A DNA stretch of 64,000 nt from Bettongia penicillata ogilbyi (GCA_023548195.1 JAJHZJ010000336.1:1840704-1904703); one strand, 5' to 3'; positions 22,990 to 35,054 are shown, numbered from the stretch's first letter. The notes: generated by a model from the letters alone, not told the origin. Made by a program: numbers and translations.

Positions 22990-23070
22990 TCTGCTCGTGC
23001 CATTTCTGAATCTTGGCCTCAGATGCCCTCTGTATCATTGCCACCTATTCAAGTCTTACTTATCAGAGCT
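22990..23070 (+). repeat. L2 LINE fragment, 5' part of a split copy
   Basis: tcttggcctcagatgccctc, tattcaagtcttacttatca. It continues at 23304 after a SINE. Confidence 0.5.
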
Positions 23071-23303
23071 CATTGTTCTGACTCTTCTTGACCCTGTGGA
23101 TTACTCTGTCTGTGGGGTTTTCTTGGCAAAGATACTGGAGTAGTTTGCCATATCCTTCTCCAGTGGATTAAGTCCAACAGAGGTTAAGTGACTTTCCCAA
23201 GGTCACACAGCTAGTGGGTGTCTGAGGCCCGGTTTGAGTTTATGTCTTCTTGACTCTAGGCGCAGCGCTCTGTCCACTGAGCCATCTAGTTTCAGTCAGA
23301 GTC
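23071..23303 (-). repeat. Marsupial long SINE with target-site duplication
   Basis: ggggttttcttggcaaagat through gtcacacagctagtgggtgt to gtccactgagccatctagtt. It is flanked on both sides by ATCAGAGCT (23062-23070 and 23304-23312). Confidence 0.85.
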
Positions 23304-23440
23304 ATCAGAGCTGCTGGCCCAGTTTAAATGCTGCCTCCTCCATGAAACCTGCCCCATCAGTACAGCTAGAAGTGGGCTTTCCCTTCCTATACCACTTTAT
23401 TGCTTTCTCTTAGGATGCTTGCCATCTTCTGCTTTATGTT
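23304..23440 (+). repeat. L2 LINE fragment, 3' part of a split copy
   Basis: tttaaatgctgcctcctcca, tgaaacctgccccatc: the L2 block that normally precedes the 3' UTR. Confidence 0.6.
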
Positions 23441-23448
23441 TATTTGGA

Positions 23449-23620
23449 GGTAGCATGGGGAAGTAGACAGAACCCAGGACTTGGGGTCAGGAGAAACCTG
23501 GATCTGACCTTTCACCACATTCTAGTTTTGTGACCCTGGCGAAGTCACTTTCTTTCACAGTGCTTTGGTTTACTAATCCATAAAGGAGGCTGCTCAAGTT
23601 AATAAACATTAAGGTAGGAC
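23449..23620 (+). repeat. CORE-SINE
   Basis: ggtagcatggggaagtagac, acttggggtcaggagaaacc, tttgtgaccctggcgaagtc. Confidence 0.75.
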
Positions 23621-23764
23621 CTGGATCTGGAATAGGAATAGAGATGGGGCCTGGACTTGTGATTTCACTGGTGTAGGAAACTTTTAGGTGAGGAAACTGC
23701 TTGTACCAATGCAGGTCAAAACCTTCTTGGCAACTTATATCCTTAGAGACCTGCCTAAAGTACT

Positions 23765-23872
23765 GAGTTAGGTGACTTGCCCAGAGTCATACAGCCAGTA
23801 TGTGTCAGACATGGGTTTTGAACTCAGGTCTTCTGGGATGTAAGTCCAGTGCTCTATCCGATAGACAGCTTA
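23765..23872 (-). repeat. CORE-SINE head and CORE
   Basis: ggtgacttgcccagagtcat, acagccagtatgtgtcagac, agtgctctatccgatagaca. Confidence 0.8.
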
Positions 23873-23889
23873 ATGGGCATTACCTCACT

Positions 23890-24110
23890 CTGAGTAACTG
23901 AACAGGTGGAGGTCTCCTATTGCATCCTGGACCTTCTCCATGAATATCTGGTCATTGGATCCAGGTGAGTCAGGAGTAGAAAGTGAAGCTGGTGACCTTG
24001 CACAGCCCTTCCTCACTCAAAACAAAGCCAAGTGCAAGTCATGTCATCATTTCTCTGTTGTCATGGTCATCTTTGAAAACGAAGGATGAACACAGACAGC
24101 ACACAGGATA
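23890..24110 (+). repeat. MAR1-type SINE 3' part
   Basis: gaatatctggtcattggatc, gctggtgaccttgcacagcc, gtcatggtcatctttgaaaa, cgaaggatgaacacagac. This tail is known to me only from marsupial SINEs and is the best clue to the clade. Confidence 0.75.
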
Positions 24111-24328
24111 GACAGCTGGCCTTGGAGTAAGGACGTTCAAGACCTAGTTGTGTGACCCTGGGCAGGTCACTTACTTTGGTTAACCTCAGTTTTCTCATCT
24201 GCAGAATGGGGATATTAATAACATCCACCTCCTGGTAGTATTTTGAAAATGAAAAAATGATTTGCAAAGCACTTTGGAAGCCTTAAAGTGCTATATAAAT
24301 GCCAGCTATCATTATTATTTATTATTAT
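24111..24328 (+). repeat. MIR-type CORE-SINE, near full length
   Basis: gtgtgaccctgggcaggtca, ctcagttttctcatctgcag, gatttgcaaagcactttgga, gtgctatataaatgccagct. Confidence 0.85.
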
Positions 24329-24334
24329 CATCCT

Positions 24335-24560
24335 TCCATACTGCTGGGAGTAGTAAAGGGATACAAAAATAGCAGGGGAAGACAAAAATCAAAAATTCCT
24401 ACCCTGCAGGAATTAATTTTTTTTAGGAGGGGATAAAACATGTAGACAGAGAAGTAAGTACAAAGAATATGTAACAGCTGGAAGGAGAGTCAGGAAAGGC
24501 CTCTTGTAGGAGGAAGGGTAAGAATGATCCTTGTGCTATATATAGACTTTGAAGGCTTTT
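24335..24560 (-). repeat. L2 LINE 3' region, antisense
   Basis: actgctgggagtagtaaagg, gatacaaaaatagc, gtcaggaaaggcctcttgta. Confidence 0.6.
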
Positions 24561-24609
24561 TGGGATTAAAGTGCATTTTGGAAACCTAAAGTACAGTAGA
24601 AACGTGAAT

Positions 24610-24735
24610 TGTTGTAGTTATTTATATGGTGTCTCATGTTCCCAACTGCACTGTAAGCTCTCATACTTGTATGTGCCCGACTGTGCTTGGTATGTACTAG
24701 GGATTCAGAAATGCCTGTTAAATGTAATTTAACAA
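24610..24735 (+). repeat. L2 LINE 3' end
   Basis: actgcactgtaagctctcat, cgactgtgcttggtatgtac. Confidence 0.55.
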
Positions 24736-24759
24736 ATACCCTTCCCACAAGAGATAGCA

Positions 24760-25540
24760 TGTCACTTTTTCTACCTTACCGGGTTCCCACTGGGTGGAAG
24801 GAGCCAACCTTCTGACCCTCAGAAAATTTTCATATTTGTCTAGTACAGTGCTTTTCTTTTTCTTGCCTAGGTGAGTGACTCAAAGGTCTTTTTACATTTG
24901 AAACTCCAAGCTAGGTTGAGATTTTAGGGTAAATTTTCCTCTGTTCTTATCACTCCCTTTAGTGTTCCTCCCTCTCAAATGATAAATCTTCCCTTTTCTA
25001 TCCCCCTTAGTTTCTCACTAAGGCAACAAGTAACCTAAAACCCTCTTCTGTTACCTCACCAAAGCAGCTAGCTTTTATAAACTAAACCTCCTTTGTGTGT
25101 TTGGGCTCCTGCAGAAGTAATGTGTCCTTATCTTGCCTTCCTGGGTTAGCTCAGTAACCCCGGTCTCACTTGCATTCTGAGCCACCGTCTCAGACACAGC
25201 CCCTCAGATGGATGAATTCATTGGCAAACCGCCCTTTTATGGGACGACCTCTTCAGCCCCTCTTGTTTTTGTTTTAGAAGCCTTGACGGGGCTTGCTTTA
25301 CTTGTAGCCTTGTATTCAAGTGGAAATCGTTATACATATTTACAAAGAGGGTTGTTAAGTGTAGGGACTTCAGAGGTATTTATTGGTTGATTAATCATGT
25401 GATTAATCTCTCATATTCTGCCTAATTCCTTTCCCCCTTTCTGTTTCATTATTGTTTAACTTTTCTTGTGTATACAGCCCTGTGAGCTCTCAGAGCACCC
25501 TAAAGGGTCATATTTTAGACTTCCCTCTCTCCCCTACAAC
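24760..25540. other. Unique intronic stretch
   Basis: No gene or repeat recognised. The 60-codon open frame at 25208 has no recognisable similarity or splice context. Confidence 0.35.
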
Positions 25541-25555
25541 TTAGCACCATTAAGA

Positions 25556-25742
25556 CTGTGGGGCAAGAAGGAACTTCAGCCATCATTTAGTCCAACCCCT
25601 TACTTATAGATGAGGAAGCCTGAGGCCCAGATTGGTTAGGTGCTTTTGTCTCTTCACACAGGATTTGAACAGAGCCAGAGTTTGGACTTAGACTGAGATC
25701 CTCTGGTTCCAAATCCAGTGCCCTTCACTAGCTCCTTAAATG
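25556..25742 (-). repeat. CORE-SINE with L3-type tail
   Basis: tttagtccaaccccttactt, atagatgaggaagcctgagg, agtgcccttcactagctcct. Confidence 0.75.
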
Positions 25743-25919
25743 TTGATTGACGGATATTACTACATGTCAATACATCCTCATCAAAGGATAAACCAGACTC
25801 AGAAAATAATTTTTTTAAAAAAGAAAACACTTTTACCATCAGGTGTGGCTTTCTCTGCTGACCTTTAGGAATAAATGATCATCTTTGTCTATGAGAGGCA
25901 GTGGGCCATGTTGGAACAA

Positions 25920-25993
25920 CAGTAATCATAATTGCTAACATATATGTAGTGCTTACTATGTGCTAGGCACTTTGCAAGGATCATCTCATGGGA
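25920..25993 (-). repeat. MIR tail fragment
   Basis: tgctaacatatatgtagtgc, ttactatgtgctaggcactt, aggatcatctcatggg. Confidence 0.65.
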
Positions 25994-26172
25994 TCACAAG
26001 GTTCAAGTCCCACCTGAGTGGGCTGTGTGACCCTGGGCAAGTCCTTTAACCTCTCAATGCTCTGGGCAGCTCTCTAAGAATGTAAGTTGCAAAGATTCTG
26101 ACCTGTATTGGTAGAAGTATATCCCTCATCTGGAAGTTTTCTATAGCAATGAAATCACTGGCTCAGTGCTTA
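25994..26172 (+). repeat. MAR-type SINE
   Basis: ggttcaagtcccacctgagt, gtgtgaccctgggcaagtcc, ctctctaagaatgtaagttg, tgtattggtagaag, gcaatgaaatcac. The tail is the marsupial type also seen antisense at 8194. Confidence 0.8.
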
Positions 26173-26179
26173 TTCTTTG

Positions 26180-27370
26180 TTTAACAGATTGCTTTTTCCT
26201 CTTAGCTAAGCAAGTGACTCAGAGAGCCTCTTAAACTTAAAAGATATAAAATAAATAGTGTTCTTTAAGGGAAAGTTGGATGTTTTCCATCTGTTCTTTC
26301 TCCCCCTCCCCAAGTGGAGTGAGAGTGCTGTACTTCAGATGGCTCTCCTGTCCACCCCTGTGATTACAGTATTTATCTTTTGATAGGTAGTGTGTGGTAT
26401 ACTACAGCCCTCCTTTAAATAAACATTTGCTTGGAAACACAACATAAACAACCTGGCTCCGCATTGTATCAGGATAGTTAAACATTATGGAAAGGGTCAG
26501 ATATTTCCAGTCCATTAAGAAAATAAGTCTTCTTAGTATAAAACATCCCACCATTGAGCAAAAAGATATGGTGGAGACAGCAAAGCTATTAAGAGCAAAG
26601 GAGGAGAACTGAATCTCCCCTTCACCCCGACTTCCCATCACCCCTCTTTTGGCATGCTGACTTACAAAAGGGGCAATCTCTCTCTTTTCACCTGGGAAAC
26701 AAATTGTAATGTAAACCATATCTCATCATTCAACCAAGAGTTCCATCTGCCTGTACTGAACTGGGGTGAGGAAGAGGAAGTGCTGAACAGTGACGCTCTT
26801 TGTTCCCGGAGGATGGACAGGCAGATTCACAGGAAGTGGCTGCTTCATCCAGAGTCTGGAATAAAGATGGACAGAGTTAAAAGATTGAACTGATGGTCCC
26901 AGCAGAGGTTCTTCCTTTGGAGTCTGGGGCAGTATCACCACTCCCAGGATGATCTGAGTGATAAGTTTTTCTCCCTAGCTTCCTTCCCATTTCACTTCCT
27001 AGCCCTGAGGTCAGGGGTGTTGAATAGCATACTGAAGGGGCTGAGCAGTTTGATTTGTTGAAAGGCAAATCTAGGAACCAGCCTGCCTTTTATGAAAAGT
27101 CTGGGTTATCTTGGAGGACAATTGTTCAAAGCTGTCAGCTTTCAACTGTTCTGGGTGGAGTCTTTTATGAGTTTTGGGGAAGCTCTCTTGACAAGACATA
27201 ATGGGGTGGTAATAAAATGGAGGTACAATTTGAAGACATGACCTAGGAAAAGAGGGCTCCTTCTAAGATCTAGAGTTGTCTGCTGGTGCTGGGCATGGGT
27301 GTCCTCCTGCAAGAATCCTACATATAGAGAGTGGATTCTGGATCCTTGGCTTAGCTAGATCCAAAGAATG
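26180..27370. other. Unique intronic stretch
   Basis: No gene or repeat recognised. Confidence 0.35.
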
Positions 27371-27374
27371 CACA

Positions 27375-27548
27375 CTGATCATAATCTTAGGATTAGAAGG
27401 AACCTTAAAAGTCTATTAGTCTTAACCTCTTCATTTTACAGATTAGGAAACTGAGTCTCAGAGAAGTCAAGAGACTTGGCCCAACATAGGTCACAAGTAG
27501 AAAAGTCAGGATTTGAACTGAGGTCCTCTGACTCCTGATTTAGAGCTC
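27375..27548 (-). repeat. CORE-SINE with L3-type tail, near full length
   Basis: gattagaaggaaccttaaaa, tcattttacagattaggaaa, ttgaactgaggtcctctgac. Confidence 0.85.
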
Positions 27549-27767
27549 CAGGAACATTGATAGCAAGTGTTCTTTTGCTACCATAATACCACAACCACAG
27601 CCCCCTCACATTGCAATCTTAACTTTCCTTCCCTAACCACTATAATCTTTCTTTCTGTCTCTTTTTCTGCCTTCACAAAGCCATTGACACTGGCCTCATC
27701 TTTTCTGCTATACAGGAATGCCGAATGTTATATATATGTAACAAGACCCCAAGTCTTGAGACTTCAT

Positions 27768-28130
27768 TCATTCCCTCACTCATTCATTCATTCAGTTGGA
27801 ATTCATGGATTACCTTTACTGTGCTCAGTTTTGTTATATAGACCTGTGGAGGATACAAAGCAGTATCAGATGTCTTAAGGAGAGTGCTGTCTAACTGGAA
27901 AGACAAGACATGCACACTTGAAAAGAGAAAATACCACAGCTTTGTGTTGATGTCCACTGAGGGATATAGATCATAAATATTGGTAGCAGTTCATAGAAGG
28001 GAGAAGTCACTGTAGCTCTGTGTGGTCAAAGAAAGTTTCAGAGAGGAGGAGGTGGGACTGGAATTGAGTCTTCAAAAATGGGTAGGGTTTTTGGAAGAGT
28101 AGAGAGGAGAGGGAACTGCTGTCTGCTTTG
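27768..28130 (-). repeat. L2 LINE 3' region, antisense
   Basis: ttcattcattcagttggaat, gtgctcagttttgttatata, then tggaaagacaagacatgcac and attgagtcttcaaaaatggg. Confidence 0.55.
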
Positions 28131-28547
28131 GGGGTTGGGGAGGATGTGGAGATGAGCAGACTAGTCTCTATCTATATCACTACAATACCATTACAAATAC
28201 TTCTACTTTGTCATCACAGTTAGCGAGTTGTAAAGTTTGCCCACAGAGCCTGGATTTCTTTGGCTAAGGTCGATATAACTAGTTAATTCATTACATGTAG
28301 TCATTTCTAATGGGCGTGGACAGTCAGAATGACAAATTAGCACCTCCCTTGTCTCTACCCGGGAGACATCCTGATTTGGAAGAAAATGTTTATTCCTGGT
28401 TCCCATTTATGTCTTTCTGCTTCTCCCTTCCTGCTGCAAATTGAAAAATGCTCTTTTTCATTAGGCTCTAAACTCCCTCCATGTAATATATCCTCAGACT
28501 TGACAAGGATAACCCCTACATTTATACAGTGCTTTATAGTTTATAAT

Positions 28548-28730
28548 ATAATAACAATAGCTCAAATTTATTCAGTGCTTTAGGGTTTACAAAGATTTTT
28601 CCTCACAATATCATTTGAGGCAGTTGATGCCAGTATTCTCTCCATTTTACAGATAAGGAATCTGAGGGATTGTCTATGTCTCAATCAAGAATTGTTGGAA
28701 GTAGGTCTTCTGACTCCAAGCCCAGTTAGT
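28548..28730 (-). repeat. MIR-type CORE-SINE
   Basis: cagtgctttagggtttacaa, ctccattttacagataagga, ggtcttctgactccaagccc. Confidence 0.75.
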
Positions 28731-28739
28731 TCTCTTTCT

Positions 28740-30435
28740 GTTCCGGCCCCATTTGCATCCTTCTGTCCATTTGAGCTAGAGGCAACCTGACATCCTGGGT
28801 TTTGGTGGGTAAATGGGTGAGTGGTTGCCTGGAAAACTTGCCAGAACTGAGGTTTCATGCTTTTGAAATAGTCCTGCAAATCCATGTGCTTCTTCTGCTG
28901 AGTAGGAAAATGGTGGCCACCTGGCAGGGAAAGCCGGTAAACTGGAGAATGGCACACATGCTTGCTTTATATGGAAATGTACTTTTTTGGGTAGCTTTAG
29001 CAGAGTCCAAGAGAATCATTGGCAAAAATTCTGATTTGCTCTGAGCAGTCCCAGCAGAACCTATGGGGAGTTTCTTCCCCTTAGCTCTTCCAAGGCCTCT
29101 CTTCTGTGGCAATTACCCCAACTTTTTAGTACAGGGGACATTCACTACCCCCTCACTCCTTCCCATAGGGCATATTGGGTCATGAAGCAAGCTCCATGGG
29201 GTTCAGGGACACTGGGGGTTGTCATCATCCATCTGGCCCTATTAGCTCAGTGGGTGAGGGAATGATGCTATTGAGGTTAATGTCATGTGTTTACTGCCTC
29301 TGTGAAGCAGTTAGCTTGTCAGTTAGCTTGTCCTTGGCCACAGATGGCATTCCTAACCCAGCCATCCACTTCCTGAATGTCTCTGCTGGAGGCAAATGGA
29401 TGAACCATTGAAACTCATCCCCATTGCTGGAGAGGCAATTTAGAGCTTATGGTGGATCAGTAACCATATCTTGTCGCATAAAGGACAGCACTTGCTTTGA
29501 AAAGTAGTATTCCTTAGGGAATATCAGACAGGGCACGGGTGGTGTTTATTCAGGTATCGATGGAAGCTGTGTTTTCACTTAATGAGAAGGAACCAGAGAT
29601 GACACCAGCATGCTGTTCTCTCTCGGGCATTTTCTTTTTCTTAGGAGGTTTTTTTTTTTTTGGCTTTGTTCTGAATTTTACTTTTGGCTTTGTGGGCTTA
29701 ATTTGCTTCTTGTTATCTTTGTGACCTGCAAGGGGTTAAAGCTTCTGAATGACCAGGTTTGAGGTTCTTGTTCAAATTCATTTCTACGTTGTTGCCTTTG
29801 TCAATATTAATCTCTTCTCCCTTTGTTCTGTTGTGCTGCCTTTGTAGCAATACCAATTTTTTAAGGAAATAATGTTGGATGGAAACTATGCTGTGTGGTA
29901 GAAATTGCTTTGTGTTCTAAATTTTGTGGACCACCCCCACTCCTGGCCATGATCACTCTTCTCTCTAAAGCCTGCGACATCTCATTCCTGGCTCTATGTC
30001 CTCATCACCATCCTGGGTGCCAGATGCCTCTAGGGACTCCACCATTTCTTCTGTTGCTGGATTGCTGTCCAAAGCTCCCTTTCTTTGCTCTGCTTTTAGC
30101 ACTGTTGCTTGTTTGTGGCTCTGAATGGGTCAGTAGTTGGGGCCTCCGCCTGTTTGGCTATGAGATTGCATCATGTATCCTTTCAAGGGAGGGATTGTCT
30201 AAAGATGAAGTGAAATGCATCAATGAGAGAAAGTTGACATCTGGAGACAGAGGAAGCTAGACACAATCTAGTTCAATGATTCCAGTAGGCAAATTAGGAT
30301 CCTTCTCAGGAGACTTCAACACTGACCTTCTACTTGAACCCTGACCTTCAGAACCATTGACCACTCCCATTTCCTGGACAAGATCTTCTCCTTTGGCTTA
30401 TAGAGTACTACTCCTACTTGTTGGGTTATTCCTTT
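28740..30435. other. Unique intronic stretch
   Basis: No gene or confident repeat recognised. The block at 29930-30110 may be a diverged L2 internal piece, but no motif is firm. Confidence 0.35.
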
Positions 30436-30439
30436 TCAG

Positions 30440-30605
30440 TCTTTTTTGCCGAATTTTCCTCTACCACCTGTCCATTAAGCATATGGGTCCCATAAGTCTC
30501 TGTCCTGGGCCTTTTCTCTCTTTCCACTTTTCCTCCCTTTTGGTGATCTCATCAGCTGTAGAGAGTGGGGGGTCATCTCCTCCTAAATCTATATATCTGA
30601 GGACT
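30440..30605 (+). repeat. L2 LINE internal fragment
   Basis: tctctgtcctgggccttttc and ttttggtgatctcatcagct correspond to the SVLGP-to-DLISS part of L2 reverse transcriptase. Confidence 0.5.
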
Positions 30606-30829
30606 TAAGGAGAGTGAGATTTATAATAGTCACTGTGGAGAAGGTGACTGAGAGTCAGTCAAAGATAATTAAAAGCATTGTCATGCAGTGATAATGGCCC
30701 TGATGAGATTAAGTAGCCTGGCTTTGTGGTGGATTCAGCAAAGTATCATGAGTGCTAGGACATAGGAGCAGAGAAGGTAGGGATGAGCCAAGGTGGTCCA
30801 TGTAAGGGTAGGCAATAGTGTACTCATTC

Positions 30830-31350
30830 TTTTTGACCTCTGCATTATTTGACACTGTTGATGCTGCTGATCACCTCTGTGTCCTCCTAGGTACCCTTTC
30901 CTCTCTAGGTTTTTATGAATCTGCTGTCTCTTGGTTTTCCTCCTACTTGTCTGACCATTCATTCTCAGTCTCTTTTGATAGATCTTCATCCACATCACGC
31001 CCACTAACTGAGTGTCCCCAAGGCTCTGTCCTAGGTCCTCAGTTATAGATCTTGTCAGTTCCCTAGGGTTCAATTTTTATCTCTATGCTGACGATTAATT
31101 TATTCTATCCAGCCCTAGTCTCTGTCCTGAACTTCAGTCTTCTGTCATTAACTTCCTATGGGACATTTTAAAATAATTCTCCCATAGACATCTCAGATTC
31201 ACATGTCCAAAACAGAACTCCTTATCCTTCTTCTCCCCTCCCACCCCCAACTCTCTCATCTTTTGAGTTTCCCTATTGCAACTGAAGGCATCACCATCCT
31301 TCTAGTCACCTAGGTTCACATTCTCAGTGTCATCCTTTCCTCCTCAGTCT
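30830..31350 (+). repeat. L2 LINE reverse-transcriptase relic with YADD box
   Basis: The + frame reads FDTVDAADHLC ... LGFYESAVSWFSSYLSDHSF, then CPQGSVLGPQ, the usual order of L2-clade RT. After a stop, ctctatgctgacgattaa (31081-31098) encodes LYADD followed by a stop. The ORF is broken by stops and short deletions, so this is a dead fossil. Confidence 0.8.
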
Positions 31351-31359
31351 TGCTCACCC

Positions 31360-31530
31360 TCAAAACATGATCTCTGCCCTAAAGGAGCTTTCATCTTAAA
31401 GGGGGAGAAAACATGTCAGTTGAAGGTAATCTCAGAGTGAAGGCATTAGCATTGAAAGGACTCAGCCTTTCTTAAATAAGATAGAATTCTACCTGAGACT
31501 TGAAGGAAAGCAGTGTATGTATTCTGGGGG
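31360..31530 (-). repeat. L2 LINE 3' region, antisense
   Basis: ctctgccctaaaggagcttt, gaaggcattagcattgaaag, ctacctgagacttgaaggaa. Confidence 0.6.
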
Positions 31531-31644
31531 TGGGGGTAGAATCGACAGGCAGTTGATGACTGCAGGCAGAACATGGCACTACTCTTCATTCTCTCACCAT
31601 TCTTTCCCCCCTTTGTTGTAAAGTCAGTGCAGTCAGGGACAATG

Positions 31645-31835
31645 GACACTAGACTTGGAGACAAAAATCTCAAGTCCTGTCTCTGCCACTTACTTGCTTT
31701 GTGACCTTTGGCAGGTTACTTTTAACCTCTCAATCTTAATTTCCCCTTGTGTATAATATAGATAGTAGTATATCTACTCATTAAGTCACTAGATTTTTTT
31801 GAAGGATTAAAAAAGCATTAAATAAGATATTTGGA
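31645..31835 (+). repeat. MIR-type CORE-SINE
   Basis: acactagacttggagacaaa, tctctgccacttacttgctt, gtgacctttggcaggttact. Confidence 0.75.
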
Positions 31836-31904
31836 TTCGACCTGCAATTTCCTTAGAGTTGGGAGATGCCAGTGTAGAGCTTCCTTTTAGGTAGTTTCCT
31901 GGGG

Positions 31905-31948
31905 GCATTGACAGTTTAAGTGACTTGTCCATAAGTCACTTTATCGAG

Positions 31949-32006
<58 letters not shown>

Positions 32007-32060
32007 TAAGGCAGGATTTCAACCCAGTTCTTCCAAGGTCCAGTCTCTATTCACGTAGCT
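31905..32060 (-). repeat. CORE-SINE with an internal (TG)n expansion
   Basis: agtttaagtgacttgtccat before the repeat and gtctaaggcaggatttcaac after it. The TG tract has grown inside the CORE, at the usual 'agtgtctgag' position. Confidence 0.65.
31951..32005. repeat. (TG)27 microsatellite
   Basis: Uninterrupted TG dinucleotides within a CORE-SINE. Confidence 0.97.
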
Positions 32061-33475
32061 TCACTGCTTTTTTATCTAAGTATATGCTTTGATAAACCTG
32101 ATGCCCTACTTAAATGAAAATTTAAAATGAAAAAAATTTAATGATCATAGTCTTTAAAAGAGTCAATAGATTTCTCCCCCCTAAAAACTCTATCCCTGTA
32201 TCTCTGGGATTGGCCTGCAAACCCACCCCTCCCTTCTGTAACACTGCAGCTGCAGAAAGGGCAGTGGTCACGGTTGTGTGGGTGTGGAAAGGAAGAGCCC
32301 ATATGTTGTGCTTTGGACTGAAGCCTGGGATGATAGAAATCTATAGCTGTAGCCTGTTCCCTTTGTGGGATGGGGTGTGAGCTGGAGACAGGGAAGTGGA
32401 GGGAGTGGTGAGGACGCCCCTGGTGCATGCTTTGGCCAAGATAAATTGGCTCATGGTCAGAGTGAGGGGGCTGGTCTCAGTTGGCTGTAGTTGGAACCCC
32501 CTGGGGGAAACCTTGCTGACATGATTTTGGAGGGGAGAGCTAGAGAGGAGGAGTAGTGTATGTGTTTCATATCTCACCTCTGTGGCTTCAGCAGGATGAT
32601 TAACTAGGGAATTGGTGCTGGATGCTATGACCAGATGAAGCCTTTGGCTGCCTTCCCTCTAGCCGCCATGCAGAGCTCACTTCTAAATCACGCTTGGCCT
32701 TTTTCCCCTGCTGAGGAGACCTGCAAGCCGATGACGTACTAGAATTGGCCTTTGAAGGGACAGGGGGGTCTCCCAGTGGTCATGGAATGGGAGGGAAAAA
32801 TAGTTCAGTGTCCTGGGAAGGGAGTACCTGGGGCCTCTCATGAGCACAGAGTACAGAATGAGAAAGATTCAGGAGAAAGTTCAAAGATTTCCTCATTAGG
32901 GAGGGACAACTTGGCTGGGATAGCTTAGAAAGCCTTTCCACTTTTTACACCTCTTTCTCCTTTTAAAAATTTATTGAACCTTTCTCTCTTTGTGCAATCC
33001 TTCCTTAGGACCCCAGCTTTCATTGGAGCTGACTCTGGGAGTGGTATTTAGAGGGTCCATCCAGTTCAGCCTGCTAAAGTTTAAATCCTCTTGTGCATTC
33101 AGACACCCTTTGATAGCCAATGTTGGAAATGTAGTAGGAGTTTTCTCCATCTTTCTTGGGCTTCTGAAGTCTCTGACTGGTAAATATCTTGATAACTGTT
33201 TCATTCTCTGATTGCCTCTTCCCTTTTTTTCACCGGGTCCCTCATCCCATCATTTTCTTTCATCAACCTGCCTTTCTTTCACTCATCCTCTTCTCCTTCT
33301 GGTTCCTTGGTTCTTCTCGGCCCTTGTTTCTTCCTTCTTTTGTCTTGAAAATTCCTTAGACTGTCTTCCCCTTTTCTCTACCTCTGTCCTCCTTATCCCA
33401 CTCTAACCTTCTACTCATAAAATTAATGTTATGGGTGAGGTGATTCTGTGGCAGTGTTTATTTTCAACAGACTCC
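32060..33475. other. Unique intronic stretch
   Basis: No gene or interspersed repeat recognised. It includes atgacgtact at about 32731, close to a cAMP-response half-site, and a pyrimidine-rich stretch at 33230-33400. Confidence 0.35.
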
Positions 33476-33479
33476 CATC

Positions 33480-33585
33480 CATGACCACTTCAATCCTAGA
33501 CCATCTATAAGATCATTCACAATCTAGCTTCATCCTTTATTTTTCCTCAGGGCCTTCTTTGCCATGCCTGACCATTCTTACTCAG
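33480..33585 (+). repeat. L2 LINE fragment
   Basis: ccatctataagatcattcac, aatctagcttcatcctttat, ccttctttgccatgcctgac. Confidence 0.45.
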
Positions 33586-33741
33586 TCACAGTTGGCCAAT
33601 CAGCAAGGTTTTTATTCTTTTTTGTTTGTTTTGATTTTTTTTAATAACTGTTTACTGAATGTGTAGGCCTGTCCTAGGTTGGAGGCCAGAGTAGACTATG
33701 TCAGGGTCACAGTCATTCATGAGGAAACAAGAAAATAAGCA

Positions 33742-33995
33742 AATTGGTTGTTTTTTGTTTCAGTCATGTCTGATTCTTCATGCCCCCATTTGGTTTCTTG
33801 ACAGAGAAACTGGAGAGGTTTGCCATTTTCTTCTCCAGCTCATTTTACAGATGAAGAACCTGAGGCAAGCAAAATTAAGTGACTTTCTCAGGGTCTCACA
33901 GCTAGGAAGTATCTGAGACCATATTTGAACTCAGGAAGATGAGTCTTCCTGACTCCAGGCCCCTCATTCCCTCCACTGCATCACCTAGCTGCCCT
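33742..33995 (-). repeat. Marsupial long SINE, full length
   Basis: tttcagtcatgtctgattct, agctcattttacagatgaag, gatgagtcttcctgactcca, ctgcatcacctagctgccc. Confidence 0.9.
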
Positions 33996-34139
33996 GCTAA
34001 GAAAATGGTAAAGGAAAATATAATTGGGTGTAAAAATGGTGGATCCTATAGGAATTCAGAAATGAGGTGATGTCCATTGTACTGTAGGCAGTAGGGCATC
34101 ACTGAAGGTTTTTGGTGAAGGTACTAATATGATCAGTAT

Positions 34140-34362
34140 TAATGTGCATTATATTATTTTGCAAGGTATTTGAAGGATGGATTAGCTGCATGACCTGGCC
34201 AAGTCATATAATCTCTTTCAGTCTCAGTTTCCTCATCTGAAAGTGGAAATAATAGCATCTGCCTCACCGATATGATGAGGATCCAGTGAGATAATATGTG
34301 TCTACCTTTAAGGTGCTATGTAAATGCTGTTATTTGTTGTGGTTATTATTTATTGTCATTGC
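34140..34362 (+). repeat. MIR-type CORE-SINE
   Basis: gcatgacctggccaagtcat, ctcagtttcctcatctgaaa, aaggtgctatgtaaatgctg. Confidence 0.8.
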
Positions 34363-34867
34363 TATTGTTATTATTGACTTAAGAGGGGGAGGCTAGCGTG
34401 AGTTGGATTAGTACAGGAGGGCCATCCACCATTAGAGCTGAACCCTGAAGGATGAGGGAGGGCAAGAAGAGTTGTCCAGAGAAGGGGAGTGGACTTCAGC
34501 TATGATTTGTGGTTTTGTGGTATTGTTCGATTGCGAGCCTGGGGCAACTTCTTTCAAGGGTGGTTTGTCCTGAAAACCCAAGCCAGAAACTGATCAACTT
34601 TCCTGATTTTGCTGCTTGAGTGGAAAACTTTTAAGATGTACGTATTCTGAGGGCTGCAGTGGCCAGCAAATTCTTCAGACAGAGACCAGACATCAGGAAT
34701 GAGCACCTCTTGGGCAGTTGGGACCATTTTTTTTTTTACCATCTATCCTGGCAGAGTAATAGCTTGATTGACACATAAGGCTCTCTCACTGGCTTTGGAG
34801 AATACAGGATGAGTGTTAAGTCCTGGACCCTGCTCTCAGGGGCTTTTTAGTCCTGCACAAGGGATTT

Positions 34868-34945
34868 GGTGATCACACAGCAAATGTTTGAATACTTACT
34901 ATGTAAAAGGTCCCGTGCTAGACACTGGTAAGTGTCAAATGAATG
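34868..34945 (-). repeat. L2 LINE 3' end, antisense
   Basis: gcaaatgtttgaatacttac, tatgtaaaaggtcccgtgct. Confidence 0.65.
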
Positions 34946-35054
34946 GTTTAGACAAGAGATACTAGCATTTATGAAAGGATGAGATAGATTGCTATTGGAG
35001 ATGGGGTGGTGGTCAGGCCAAGATTCATGAATGAAGGGGTGGCGGGGTTTGAAA

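Noticed and set aside
24862..26300. Similar segments with gtgactca at about 24877 and 26212 as a duplicated regulatory block
   Set aside because: The shared wording is short (an AP-1-like word and a few flanking bases) and could not be extended.
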